Origin: CALIZF01 sp046292445
GTDB taxonomy: Bacteria > Pseudomonadota > Alphaproteobacteria > Rhodobacterales > Rhodobacteraceae
Length of the DNA stretch: 64,000 nucleotides
NCBI GenBank assembly: GCA_046292445.1
Contig: JBKBQT010000012.1
Coordinates: 1 to 64,000 of the forward strand
Reading direction: 5' to 3'
Below the pieces are notes generated by a model. It ran no database searches, was not told where the DNA came from, and saw nothing but the letters and a program-made list of their open reading frames with translations. Below are positions 24,966 through 33,771 of the stretch, in pieces. The position numbers and the translations under genes were made by a program. Position 1 is the first letter of the stretch, and the number at the start of each line of letters is the position of its first letter.

Positions 24966-25633
24966 AGATCCTTCTGGTCGAGGATGACGCGGCCCTGGCC
25001 GCCGCGCTGGCCGAAGGGCTGGCCGAGGCGGGTTTCCTGGTCGAGATCGCCCGCGACGGGGCAAGGGGCGAATATCTCGGCGCGACCGAAACCTATGCGG
25101 CGGCCGTGCTCGACCTCGGGCTGCCGGGGATGGCGGGGATCGCGGTGCTGACGCGCTGGCGGGCAGCGGGCATCGGCATGCCGGTGCTGATCCTGACCGG
25201 GCGCGACGGCTGGGCCGACAAGGTGGCGGGGTTCCGCGCCGGGGCCGACGACTATGTGCTCAAACCCGTGCGGATCGAGGAGGTGGCGCTGCGCCTCTCG
25301 ACCCTGATCCGCCGCGCCTCGGGCCATGCTGCCGCGCGGATCACGGCCGGGGCGCTCGCGCTCGATACCGCCACCGGCATCGTCACGCTCGACGGGCTGC
25401 CGGTGAAACTGACCGCCTTCGAGGCGCGTCTGCTGCGCCATCTGATCCTCAACAAGGGCCGGATCGTCAGCCGCACGGACCTGTCCGAACACATGTACGA
25501 CCGCGACGCGGACCGCGATTTCCGCTCGATCGAGGTGATCGTCGGGCGGATCCGCAAGAAGATCGGCGAGGGCCGGATCGAGACCCTGCGCGGCGAGGGC
25601 TATCGCCTGCGGCCGGAGGATCCGCCGGCATGA
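24962..25633 (+). CDS. OmpR-family response regulator
   Basis: The 223-residue protein has a receiver domain with acidic pocket EDD at residues 7-9, phosphorylation site Asp51 in LDLGLPG and Lys101 in VLKPV. A winged-helix DNA-binding domain follows (LTAFEARLLRHLILNKGRIVSR, RIETLRGEGYRL). It resembles PhoP/QseB. Its stop overlaps the kinase start by four bases. Confidence 0.93.
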   Translation: MKILLVEDDAALAAALAEGLAEAGFLVEIARDGARGEYLGATETYAAAVLDLGLPGMAGIAVLTRWRAAGIGMPVLILTGRDGWADKVAGFRAGADDYVLKPVRIEEVALRLSTLIRRASGHAAARITAGALALDTATGIVTLDGLPVKLTAFEARLLRHLILNKGRIVSRTDLSEHMYDRDADRDFRSIEVIVGRIRKKIGEGRIETLRGEGYRLRPEDPPA

Positions 25634-26901
25634 GCCGGTCCGGCCCGCCCTCGCTGGCCGCGCGGCTGATGCTGGCTGCGGCGGGGCTGACGGTGATGGC
25701 GCTGGCGGCGGCCTGGGTGGCGCTGTCGGCGCTGCTGGCCGATTTCGTGGACCGAAGGCTTGCGGCCGAGCTCGAGGCCGCGCTGCGCGGGGTCATGGCC
25801 GCCGCCGCCTGGGACGACGAGGGCCGGCTCACGGTCGATCCGCCGCCGCCCGATCCGCGCTACGAACAGCCCGGGTCCGGCTGGGGCTGGGCTGTGGCCG
25901 AGGGCGGGGCGGTGCTGGCGGCGGCCCCGTCGCTGCTGGGGGCGCCGATTGCGGCGCCGGGGGCGATCCTGCGCGCCCGCGATTTCACCGCCCCGGGCGA
26001 GGCGCGGATGCTGACCGTGACCGTGTCCCTGCCAGCGGCCGAACGCGCGGCGGCGCTGGACCGGATCCGCCGGCCGCTTCTGGCCTCGCTGGTGGTTCTG
26101 GGGCTGGCGCTGGCGGCCGCGCAGCTTCTGGCGATCCGGCTGGGTCTGGGCGCCGTCCGGCGCTTTGCCGCCGATCTCGACCGGCTGCGCCTCGGCAGGC
26201 TCGACCGGCTGCCCGAGCCGGGGGTCCGCGAACTCGTCCCGCTGGCGCGGGCGCTCAACGCGCTGCTGACGGCCAATGCCGACACGGTGGCGCGCGCGCG
26301 CACCCATGTCGGCAACCTTGCCCATGCGCTGAAGGGGCCGCTGGCCACGCTGACCCTGCGGGCGCGGGGAAGGGATGCGGCGCTTCTGGCGCAGATGGAC
26401 CGGATGATCCGCTGGCACCTGCGCCGCGCCGCCGCCGCCGGGCCGATGGCCGGGATTGCCCGCGCCGCCCAGGTCGGGCCGCTTCTGGCGGACCTTGCGC
26501 TGGTCTTTGCCCCGCAGGCCGAGCGGCGCGGCTTGACCCTCGACCTCGACCCCGGCCGGCTGCCCGCCTTCGCCGGCGAGGCGCAGGATCTGGCCGAAAT
26601 GCTGGGAAATCTGATCGAGAACGCGCTGGCCCATGCCGGCAGCACCGTGCGCCTGACCGCGCCGGACGCCGGGCCGGGCCGGCTGGTGCTGGCCATCGAG
26701 GATGACGGGCCGGGCATTCCGCCCGCCGAACGCGACCGGCTCATGGCCCGCGGGGCGCGGCTGGACGAGGGGGGCGACGGGTCGGGCCTCGGCCTTGCCA
26801 TCGTGGCCGATCTGGCCGGGCTTTACGGCGGCACGCTCAGCCTCGGCGCGGCCCCCGCGGGCGGGTTGTCGGCCCGCCTCGACCTGCCGGCGGCCCGTTG
26901 A
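25630..26901 (+). CDS. Sensor histidine kinase
   Basis: A 423-residue membrane kinase. Helices at about 12-38 and 150-170 flank a periplasmic domain of about 110 residues. A HAMP-like linker follows, then the phospho-acceptor His232 in NLAHALKGPLATL, the N box NLIENALAHA (Asn330) and G boxes EDDGPGIP and GSGLGLAIV. The LAHALKGPL form is typical of PhoQ/QseC-like kinases. It is probably signalled through the PepSY-like proteins and controls the downstream RND pump. Confidence 0.92.
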   Translation: MSRSGPPSLAARLMLAAAGLTVMALAAAWVALSALLADFVDRRLAAELEAALRGVMAAAAWDDEGRLTVDPPPPDPRYEQPGSGWGWAVAEGGAVLAAAPSLLGAPIAAPGAILRARDFTAPGEARMLTVTVSLPAAERAAALDRIRRPLLASLVVLGLALAAAQLLAIRLGLGAVRRFAADLDRLRLGRLDRLPEPGVRELVPLARALNALLTANADTVARARTHVGNLAHALKGPLATLTLRARGRDAALLAQMDRMIRWHLRRAAAAGPMAGIARAAQVGPLLADLALVFAPQAERRGLTLDLDPGRLPAFAGEAQDLAEMLGNLIENALAHAGSTVRLTAPDAGPGRLVLAIEDDGPGIPPAERDRLMARGARLDEGGDGSGLGLAIVADLAGLYGGTLSLGAAPAGGLSARLDLPAAR

Positions 26902-26955
26902 GGATCCGTTTGGCCGCGCGCAGCCAGATCGCATGCACTGTCTGCGGAGGGTGTC

Positions 26956-28074
26956 GTGACGATTCGGTTTCAAGTCTTGCTGGCCCTTGTCATCGCCCTG
27001 GGCGGGGCCGCCGCATGGGTCATGCCCGGCCTTCTGCGCGGCGTCTCCGGGGATGTCCCGCGCGCGGCCGCCCGCGCGCCGGCGACGGTGCAGGTGGTCG
27101 CCGAGCCGGTGGCGGCGCAGCCGCGGGTGGAACGGCACGTCGCCCTCGGCCGGCTGCACAGCGCCGATCTCGCCCCGATTGTTGCCCGGATCGGCGGGCG
27201 CGTCCTCGAGGTTCAGGTCGCGCCGGGGTCCCGTGTGGCCGCCGGCGATCCGATCCTGCACCTGAACGATGCCGACGAGCGCGCAGCGCTGGCCCGCGCC
27301 GAGGCCGAGGAAGCGGAGGCCCGCGATATCCTGACCCGGACCGAGGCGCTGGCCGCGACCGGAACCGCCTCGCGGGCGCAACTGGCGGCGGCACGGGCGG
27401 CCGCGGCGCGGGCTGCACTGGACCGCGAGGCGGCCGGGGCCGCGCTGGCCGCCCGCACGCTGCGCGCGCCGATTGCGGGCCGGATCGGGTTGATCGCGGT
27501 GCGCCCCGGTGCGGTGATCGCCGCCGGCACCGTTATCGCCGAGATCCGCGACGAGACCGGGCTGACCGTCAGTTTCGATCTGTCCGAGCGCGCGGCGGCG
27601 GCGGTTGCGCCCGGCGATCGGGTGGCGGTGCGCGCGGTCATGGTCGACACGCCGCCGCATCCGGCGCGGGTCACCGCGCTCGAGGGCCGGATCGACCCCG
27701 CCACCGGCATGATGGCGGCCGAGGCCCGCATCGAGGGCGACGGTGCGGGCCTCAGCCCCGGTCAGCGGGTGACGGTCGAGCTGCGGCGCGAACATGCGCC
27801 GCTGCCGGCGGTCGATCCGCTGGCCGTGGGCTGGGGGCGGTCGGGGCCCTTCGTGTGGGTGCTGCGCGAGGGGCGGGCGCAGCCCATCCCGGTCGCGATC
27901 GTGGCGCGCCAGGGCGACCGGCTGCTGGTACAGGGCGATCTGGCGCCCGGCGATCTGGTCGCGGTCGAGGGCACGCAGCGCCTGCGGCCGGGCGCCCCGG
28001 TAGTGACGCTCGACGCCCCGCCCGCGCCGGAACCCGCGCCGGTCCAACTGGTCCGTCGTGGGCTGCTGCCATGA
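26956..28074 (+). CDS. RND efflux periplasmic adaptor (HlyD/MFP)
   Basis: A 372-residue adaptor beginning at GTG 26956 behind a GGAGGG site. It has an N-terminal membrane anchor, a lipoyl half-motif (IGGRVLEVQVAPGSRVAAGD), an alanine-rich hairpin (about 115-170), the second lipoyl half (LRAPIAGRIGLIAVRPGAVI) and a barrel domain. It links the RND pump to an outer-membrane channel that is not encoded here. The stop overlaps the pump start. Confidence 0.9.
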   Translation: MTIRFQVLLALVIALGGAAAWVMPGLLRGVSGDVPRAAARAPATVQVVAEPVAAQPRVERHVALGRLHSADLAPIVARIGGRVLEVQVAPGSRVAAGDPILHLNDADERAALARAEAEEAEARDILTRTEALAATGTASRAQLAAARAAAARAALDREAAGAALAARTLRAPIAGRIGLIAVRPGAVIAAGTVIAEIRDETGLTVSFDLSERAAAAVAPGDRVAVRAVMVDTPPHPARVTALEGRIDPATGMMAAEARIEGDGAGLSPGQRVTVELRREHAPLPAVDPLAVGWGRSGPFVWVLREGRAQPIPVAIVARQGDRLLVQGDLAPGDLVAVEGTQRLRPGAPVVTLDAPPAPEPAPVQLVRRGLLP

Positions 28075-31000
28075 CCGCGCCCGGTTCTGCGCCCGCGCTG
28101 CCGCTCTCGCTGCGCCGCCCGGTGCTGACGGGGGTTCTGAACCTGCTGATCGTCGTCGCCGGCCTTGCGGCGCTGGCGGGGCTGGAGTTGCGCGAACTGC
28201 CGCAGGTCGAACGCGGTGTGGTCACGGTCACGACGCCCTGGGATGGCGCCGCGGCCGAACTGATCGACCGCGAGATCACCGCCCGCATCGAGGGGGCGGC
28301 GGCGCGGGTGGCGGGGGTGGCGGCGATCTCGTCGGCCTCGCGCGCGGGTCGCAGCCGGGTGGTGGCGGAACTCGCCGAAGGGGTGGACCCCGACCAGGCT
28401 GCTGCCGACCTGCGCGAGGCGGTGGCCCGCGTTGCCCCGCGCCTGCCCGACGGTGCCGAGGCGCCGCGCGTGGTCAAGGCCGATGACGATGCGCGCCCCG
28501 CGATCCTGCTGGCGCTGACCTCGGACACCCGGCCCGCGACGGCCCTCACCCGTCTGGTGGCCGAGCGGATCGAAGACCGGCTGATCGCCCTGCCCGGGGT
28601 GGCCGATGTCGCGATCCGCGGCCGGCGCGATGCGGTGCTGCGCATCGAGGCCGATCTGGAGCGGATGGCGGCACTGGGCCTCGTGCCGGACGACCTGCGC
28701 GGGGCGCTGCGGCGGGCGCAGATCGACCTGCCGGTGGGCCGCTTCGACGGTGCGCGCCAGGCGATCCCGGTCACGCTGGGCGCCCCGGCGCCCGACCCCG
28801 ATGCGCTGGCCGCGCTGCCGGTGGCGCCGGGGATCACGCTCGGCGATCTGGCGGTCATCGTCGAGGGCCCCGGCCCGGGCGAAAGCCTCTTGCGCGTCGA
28901 TGGCGAGGCCGGCATCGGCATCGGCATCCTGCGCCAGCCGGGGGGGAACGTGCTGGCGATGTCGGCGGCAGTGGCGGCGGCGGTGGCCGAGATGTCCGCC
29001 GACCTGCCCGGCGATGTGACCCTGCGCGTGGTCGAGGACGAGGCCGAGTTCGTGGCCGGCGCGGTGCGCGAGGTGGTGCTGGCGCTGGTGATGGCCACGG
29101 GCATCGTGCTGGCAGTGATCCTCGCGTTCCTTCGCCAGCCGCGGATGGCGCTGATCCCGGCGGTCAGCCTGCCGGTGGCGCTGGCGGGCACGCTGGCGGT
29201 GCTTTGGGCGCTGGGGTTCTCGATCAACGTGCTGACGCTGATGGCGCTGGTGCTCGCGGCGGGGCTGGTGGTGGACGATTCCATCGTCGTGCTGGAAAAC
29301 ATTGCCCGGCTGCGCGCCCGGGGGATGCCGGCGGCGCGCGCGGCGGCCGAGGGCACGGCCGAGGTCCGATTTGCCGCCATCGCCACCACCGCCGTGCTGA
29401 TCGCGGTGATCCTGCCGCTGGTGTTCCTGCCGGGCCTGATCGGGGGGCTGTTCCGCGAATTCGCGGTCACGCTGGCGGCGGCGACGGCGATTTCCACCTA
29501 TGTCGCGCTGACGCTGGTGCCGATGATGGCCGCGCGGCTCTTGCCCGACGCCCCCGCCGCCCCCGCGGCCGATGCGCGGGGCTGGCGCGCCCGGATGGCC
29601 GCAGCACTCGTGGCCGCGCCGCTGCCGGTGCTGGCCGGGGCGGGGGTGCTGGTGCTGGGCGGCTGGGTCGCTCTGGGCGGGCTGCCGCGCGAGCTGGTCC
29701 CGGCCGAGGATCGCGGCAGTTTCGAGCTGCGCGTGGACCTGCCGACGCAGGCCGCGCTCGAGGTGACCGAGGCGCGCATGGCGTCCCTCGAGGCGGCGCT
29801 CGCCCCGCTGGCGGCCTCGGGCGAGGTGGCCAACCTCTTCGTCGAGGCGGGCGGCGGCGGGCGCACGGACCAGGGCAAGATCACCCTGCGCCTCGCCCCG
29901 TGGGAGGCCCGCCGCCCGCAGGCCGAGATCGTGGCCGAGGCCGCCCGGCTGATCGACACCCTGCCCGGGCTCGATGCGGCGGTGCGCCTGCCCTCGGGCC
30001 TGCGCATTCGCGGCGCAGGCGAGGGGCTGCGCCTCGCACTGCTGGGCGCCGACTACGACCGCCTGGCCGACCGGGCGCAGGCGCTGGCCGCCGCGCTGGC
30101 CGACGACCCCGCCTTTGCCGCGGCCCGCACCCGCCTTGCCGCGGGCCAGCCGGAACTGGCGCTGACGCTCGACCGCGACCGGCTGCTGCACAGCGGCGTC
30201 GCCCCCGAGGCGGCCGGCGAGATGCTGCGCGCCGCCGCCGCGGGGCTGACGCTGGGCAGCCTGGCCACCGGCGACGGCAGCCTCGATCTCGTGCTGACCG
30301 CCCGCCGCCCGGTCGCCGATTTGCCGGGGCTGGCGGGCATCCTGGTGCCGGGGACCGGGGGCGCTGCCGTCGCTCTGGCCGATCTCGTGCATGTGGCCGA
30401 GCGCGCAGCCCCGGCGGAACTGGCGCGCGAGGGCCAGCGCCGCGCCGTCGAGCTGCGCGCCACCCCGGCCGCGGGCCTGGGCCTGGCCGAAGGGCTGGCG
30501 GCGGCGCGTGCCCTCGCTGCCGGGATCATCGACCCCGACATGCGCCTCATTCCGCTGGCCGAGGCCGCGACCCAGGGCGACGCCGACCAGAGCTTTGCGC
30601 TGGCGATCGGGGTTTCGGCGCTGCTGACGTTCCTCGCGCTGTCCGCCCAGTTCGAGAGCCCGCGCGCGGCGCTCGCGGTCATGGCCAGCGTGCCGCCGGC
30701 GCTGGCCGCCGGGGTCTATGCGCTGGGCTGGACCGGGGTCAGCCTGAACCTCTACGCCCAGATCGGGCTCCTGCTGCTCCTTGGTCTGGCGGCCAAGACC
30801 GCCGTGCTGATCGTCGAGTTTGCCGAGAGCGCGCGCCGCGCAGGCGCCAGCCCGCGCGCCGCCATGGCCCGGGCCTGGGCGCTGCGCCTCAGGCCGGTGG
30901 CGATGACGCTGGCCGCGACCGTGCTGGGCGCGCTGCCCCTGATGCTGGCCAGCGGCCCGGGCGCCGAGGCCCGCGCGGCGCTGGGCACGGTGATCGCGGC

Positions 31001-31097
31001 GGGCCTCGGGCTCGCCACGGCGACGATCCTGATCGTCACGCCCGCGGCCTGGCTCGTGCTGTCGGCCCGGCAGCGGGGCGGTGGCGGCGCGGCGTGA
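28071..31097 (+). CDS. RND-family efflux permease
   Basis: A 1,008-residue AcrB/MexB-type pump. Helix 4 holds the proton-relay acidic pair in GLVVDDSIVVLENI, and helix 10 holds the matching Lys in GLAAKTAVLIVEFAES. Two large periplasmic loops and the repeated RND architecture are complete. The opening (RRPVLTGVLNLLIVVAGLAAL) resembles the MdtB/multidrug branch rather than metal pumps. It is co-translated with the adaptor. Confidence 0.93.
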   Translation: MTAPGSAPALPLSLRRPVLTGVLNLLIVVAGLAALAGLELRELPQVERGVVTVTTPWDGAAAELIDREITARIEGAAARVAGVAAISSASRAGRSRVVAELAEGVDPDQAAADLREAVARVAPRLPDGAEAPRVVKADDDARPAILLALTSDTRPATALTRLVAERIEDRLIALPGVADVAIRGRRDAVLRIEADLERMAALGLVPDDLRGALRRAQIDLPVGRFDGARQAIPVTLGAPAPDPDALAALPVAPGITLGDLAVIVEGPGPGESLLRVDGEAGIGIGILRQPGGNVLAMSAAVAAAVAEMSADLPGDVTLRVVEDEAEFVAGAVREVVLALVMATGIVLAVILAFLRQPRMALIPAVSLPVALAGTLAVLWALGFSINVLTLMALVLAAGLVVDDSIVVLENIARLRARGMPAARAAAEGTAEVRFAAIATTAVLIAVILPLVFLPGLIGGLFREFAVTLAAATAISTYVALTLVPMMAARLLPDAPAAPAADARGWRARMAAALVAAPLPVLAGAGVLVLGGWVALGGLPRELVPAEDRGSFELRVDLPTQAALEVTEARMASLEAALAPLAASGEVANLFVEAGGGGRTDQGKITLRLAPWEARRPQAEIVAEAARLIDTLPGLDAAVRLPSGLRIRGAGEGLRLALLGADYDRLADRAQALAAALADDPAFAAARTRLAAGQPELALTLDRDRLLHSGVAPEAAGEMLRAAAAGLTLGSLATGDGSLDLVLTARRPVADLPGLAGILVPGTGGAAVALADLVHVAERAAPAELAREGQRRAVELRATPAAGLGLAEGLAAARALAAGIIDPDMRLIPLAEAATQGDADQSFALAIGVSALLTFLALSAQFESPRAALAVMASVPPALAAGVYALGWTGVSLNLYAQIGLLLLLGLAAKTAVLIVEFAESARRAGASPRAAMARAWALRLRPVAMTLAATVLGALPLMLASGPGAEARAALGTVIAAGLGLATATILIVTPAAWLVLSARQRGGGGAA

Positions 31098-31226
31098 CAC
31101 CCTCGGGGACGTGGCGCGCGCCGCCGGTCGAGACACCGCCGATCGCTGCAACTCGCCGCCGCGCCCGGAGCGTCGCGCGCGGGTCCGGTCCCTGTGCGCC
31201 ATGCTGCCGGCGCCCGGCCGCACTCG

Positions 31227-31514
31227 CTATCGCAGCAGCGAGGGCAGCGACAGCGTGATCGCCGGCACATAGGTCACGAAGCCCAGCACCACGATCTTGA
31301 CCCCCAGCATCGGCCAGAGCGCGCCCGCCACCGTCTCGACCGGCAGGCGCGAGGCCTGATCCGGTCGGCAGTTGCTGGCACGGGGGACGAGGGGGGGGAG
31401 CAGGCCGGCCTCGATCCGCCGGGCGATCTGGCGCGCCACTGCGTCCGAGAGCCGGCACGGCCGGGCGAGCGGGGCGAAGCCCGATCCCTCGGCGGTTCCG
31501 GCACGATCCGTCAT
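31227..31514 (-). pseudogene. GntR N-terminus joined to DctM C-terminus
   Basis: A 95-codon frame begins as a GntR regulator (MTDRAGTAEGSGF, then RLSDAVARQIARRIEAGLLPP) and, after a C-rich run, ends as the last helix of a DctM TRAP permease (GALWPMLGVKIVVLGFVTYV, PAITLSLPSLLR). Neither domain is complete. A deletion between a gntR gene and the end of its neighbouring TRAP operon would produce this. The intervening junction coincides with an eight-base G run at 31391-31398. Confidence 0.6.
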
Positions 31515-31567
31515 GCGGTTCCCGTTGCTGCGGCCTCGGGTCAGCATCTAACCGGAGATCAGGCATC

Positions 31568-31575
31568 TGATATCA
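31568..31575. promoter_or_regulatory. TGATATCA palindrome upstream of the gntR remnant
   Basis: A perfect 8-bp palindrome lies about 55 bases upstream of the truncated GntR start, a normal place for autoregulation. It may be a relic operator. No gene is evident in 31515-31783. Confidence 0.3.
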
Positions 31576-31783
31576 TCGGACTCGCCGTGTGCCGCCGCCC
31601 GCTCTGCCTGACGACCGCCTGCTGACCGCGCTGTCTGCCATCCTCCGGCCGCGCCAGCAGGCGCAGCCTGCGGAACGCTGGTCGGTGACCGAATCCACGA
31701 CGGCCTCCGAGGCCAGACGCCAGCGCCGCGTCGCGGCGGCGAGGCCCGTGGCGCCGACCCGCGCGCGGCGACCCGCCGCGGCG

Positions 31784-32566
31784 TCAGGTGAACTGGACCG
31801 AAACCGTCCCGAGCGGCCCGAAATCCGCAAGGATCGTATCGCCGCGCGCCGCCCAGACCGGCCGCGTGAACGATCCCGACAGCAGCATGTGGCCGGGTTC
31901 GAGCACCGTGCCGAAGGGGGCAAGCTTGTTGGCAAGCCAGGCCACCGCCAGCGCCGGATGGCCGAGCACGCCGGCCGCGATGCCGGTTTCCTCGATATCG
32001 GCGTTGCGGTGGAAGATCGCGCCGACCCAGCGCAGGTCCACGTCGTCCGGGCGCACCGGGCGCCCGCCGAGGATCAGCCCCGCCGCCGCCCCGTTGTCGG
32101 CCACGGTATCGAAGATGCGCCGCAGTTCGGTCACGCGGGCGTCGATGATCTCGATCGAGGGGACGACATATTCGGTCGCCCGCAGCACGTCGAGCAGGCC
32201 GACCCCCGGCCCCTTCAGGGGCGATTTCAGAACGAAGGTCAGTTCCGGCTCGACCCGCGGCACGCAGTAGTTGGCGAACGGCACCTTGGCGCCGTTCTCG
32301 AGCAGCAGATCATCGAATATGTAACCGTAATCCGGCTCGTCGATCTTCGATGCCGCCTGCATCGCCTTGGAGGTCAGGCCGATCTTGTGCCCGATGATCC
32401 GCGCGCCCGCGGCCACGCGCCGCTCGGCCACCATCGAGGAGATGGCATAGCTGTCGGCGATCTCGATATGCGGATAGACCTCGGAGGGCCGGCGGCCCTG
32501 CACCTTGCTGGCATGCGACGCCTCGAGCGATGCGACGGCGGCGAGGCGTTCTTCGTGGCTGAGCAT
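31784..32566 (-). CDS. HpaH/MhpD-family 2-oxo-acid hydratase or decarboxylase
   Basis: A 260-residue FAH-fold enzyme very close in pattern to 2-oxohept-4-ene-1,7-dioate hydratase HpaH: HKIGLTSKAMQAASKIDEPDYG, VEPELTFVLKSPLKGPGVGL (metal Glu region), IFDTVADNGAAAGLILGGRP, GHPALAVAWLANKLAPFG and LSGSFTRPV. The family also includes 4-oxalocrotonate decarboxylases, so it could serve either step after aminomuconate deamination. It lies next to the IclR-RidA gene, in the minus-strand arm of the aminophenol locus. Confidence 0.85.
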   Translation of the reverse strand: MLSHEERLAAVASLEASHASKVQGRRPSEVYPHIEIADSYAISSMVAERRVAAGARIIGHKIGLTSKAMQAASKIDEPDYGYIFDDLLLENGAKVPFANYCVPRVEPELTFVLKSPLKGPGVGLLDVLRATEYVVPSIEIIDARVTELRRIFDTVADNGAAAGLILGGRPVRPDDVDLRWVGAIFHRNADIEETGIAAGVLGHPALAVAWLANKLAPFGTVLEPGHMLLSGSFTRPVWAARGDTILADFGPLGTVSVQFT

Positions 32567-32593
32567 TCGGGGTCTCCGGTTCGGGGCGGGGGA

Positions 32594-33757
32594 TCAGTCG
32601 GTCTCGCAATGGGCGACGGCCTTGATCATGACCGCCTGGTGGGGATGCGGCAGCGCTCGGGCCGGCACCACCGTGACCGGCGGCATCGCACCCTCGAAGC
32701 TGCGCGCGAGCGCCTGCCGGAAACGGCCGAGATCGCCCATGTCGGTCAGGAACGCCTCGATGCTGACGATATCGGCCGGCCGAAGCGCCAGCGAGGCGAG
32801 GATGTCGGCGACGTTCAGCATCGTCTCACGCGTCTGCTCATACGTGTCGAGATAGACGCTGCCGTCGGGATAGACCGTCGCCCCGGCAAAGCTGTCGTCG
32901 GGGCGGCGCGCGCTCGTCCCCGAGACGAAGACGAGCGGGCCGGCCCGCTTGAGATGCGGAAAGCTGCCGCGGGGGCGGGCCTTGCCGGGGATTGTGTAGG
33001 ATTTGACGAAGACCCGGCGGGTGATCGCCTGCACCGTCTGGCGCAGCGCGGCGATCGCCGCGCGCTCGGCCTGCGCATCGATGCGCGAGGCCGGGGCGGC
33101 GATGGTCAGCGCGCCGATGATCTCGCCCTCGGCCGAGGTCATCGGCACGCTGATCTCGATCATCCCCGGCTCGGTCTCCTCGCGGCTCGCCGCAATGCCG
33201 GTTTCCCGGATCTCGCGGATCTGCTGGCGCAGATCCTCGACACTGCGCACGGATCGGGGGGTGAGCGGTGCCATCGAGAGGACCGACAGGCTTTCCTCGC
33301 AGACCGTGATGGGAAGCGATGAAAGGTAAAGCTTGCCGACCGAGGTGAAATGGAACGCCGGCCCGAAATCGCTCCGCTCGCGGCAGACGAGCGCGCGGCG
33401 CGGCTCGTGCCAGGCGACCTTGCGCATCTCGGCATGGGTGAAGAGCGTCAGGCTCACCGTCTCGCCCAGCGATTCCGCCAGCGCCTCGATCAGCACCCGT
33501 GCCCGTTCGGTCAGGATCCGGTCTCGCCCCGCGCTCTGGCCCAGTTCGGAAATCAGGATCCCGAGGTGGTAGAGGTTGCCGGGCGACCGCGCAACCGCCC
33601 CGATCTCTTCCAGCGTCAGCAGGAAGCGGTGCGCGGTGGACAGCGTCGTGCCGGTGTCGCGGGCGATCTCCTGCACGCTGAGCGGCCGGGATGCGCGGCC
33701 GAGCAGGCGCAGCATGTCGAAGGCCTTGATGACCGAATTGTTCTTCGGCGTCGGCAT
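32594..33757 (-). CDS. IclR regulator fused to a RidA domain
   Basis: Residues 1-248 are a complete IclR protein: winged helix (SVIKAFDMLRLLGRASRPLSVQEIARDTGTTLSTAHRFL) and effector domain (ERSDFGPAFHFTSVGKLYL, EPGMIEISVPMTSAEGEIIG). Residues 251-387 are a second domain resembling 2-aminomuconate deaminase/RidA (IPGKARPRGSFPHLKRAGPL, FVSGTSARRPDDSFAGATVY, ALPHPHQAVMIKAVA). Where active RidA proteins have Arg before the TTV motif, this has Val361, and the usual late Glu is Met. The domain therefore probably binds an enamine or imine-like ligand without hydrolysing it. It is likely the regulator of the divergent catabolic genes. Confidence 0.9.
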   Translation of the reverse strand: MPTPKNNSVIKAFDMLRLLGRASRPLSVQEIARDTGTTLSTAHRFLLTLEEIGAVARSPGNLYHLGILISELGQSAGRDRILTERARVLIEALAESLGETVSLTLFTHAEMRKVAWHEPRRALVCRERSDFGPAFHFTSVGKLYLSSLPITVCEESLSVLSMAPLTPRSVRSVEDLRQQIREIRETGIAASREETEPGMIEISVPMTSAEGEIIGALTIAAPASRIDAQAERAAIAALRQTVQAITRRVFVKSYTIPGKARPRGSFPHLKRAGPLVFVSGTSARRPDDSFAGATVYPDGSVYLDTYEQTRETMLNVADILASLALRPADIVSIEAFLTDMGDLGRFRQALARSFEGAMPPVTVVPARALPHPHQAVMIKAVAHCETD

Positions 33758-33771
33758 GGGCCCGCGCCTGC

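Noticed and set aside
26898..28070. N-terminal extension of the RND pump open frame back to 26898
   Set aside because: These residues are an out-of-frame reading of the adaptor gene. The pump starts at ATG 28071, overlapping the adaptor stop.
27762..31223. Very long open frame antisense to the RND pump and adaptor
   Set aside because: It mirrors the codon pattern of the pump genes, is composed mainly of R, G, A, Q and P, and has no family motifs. It is a shadow caused by high GC.
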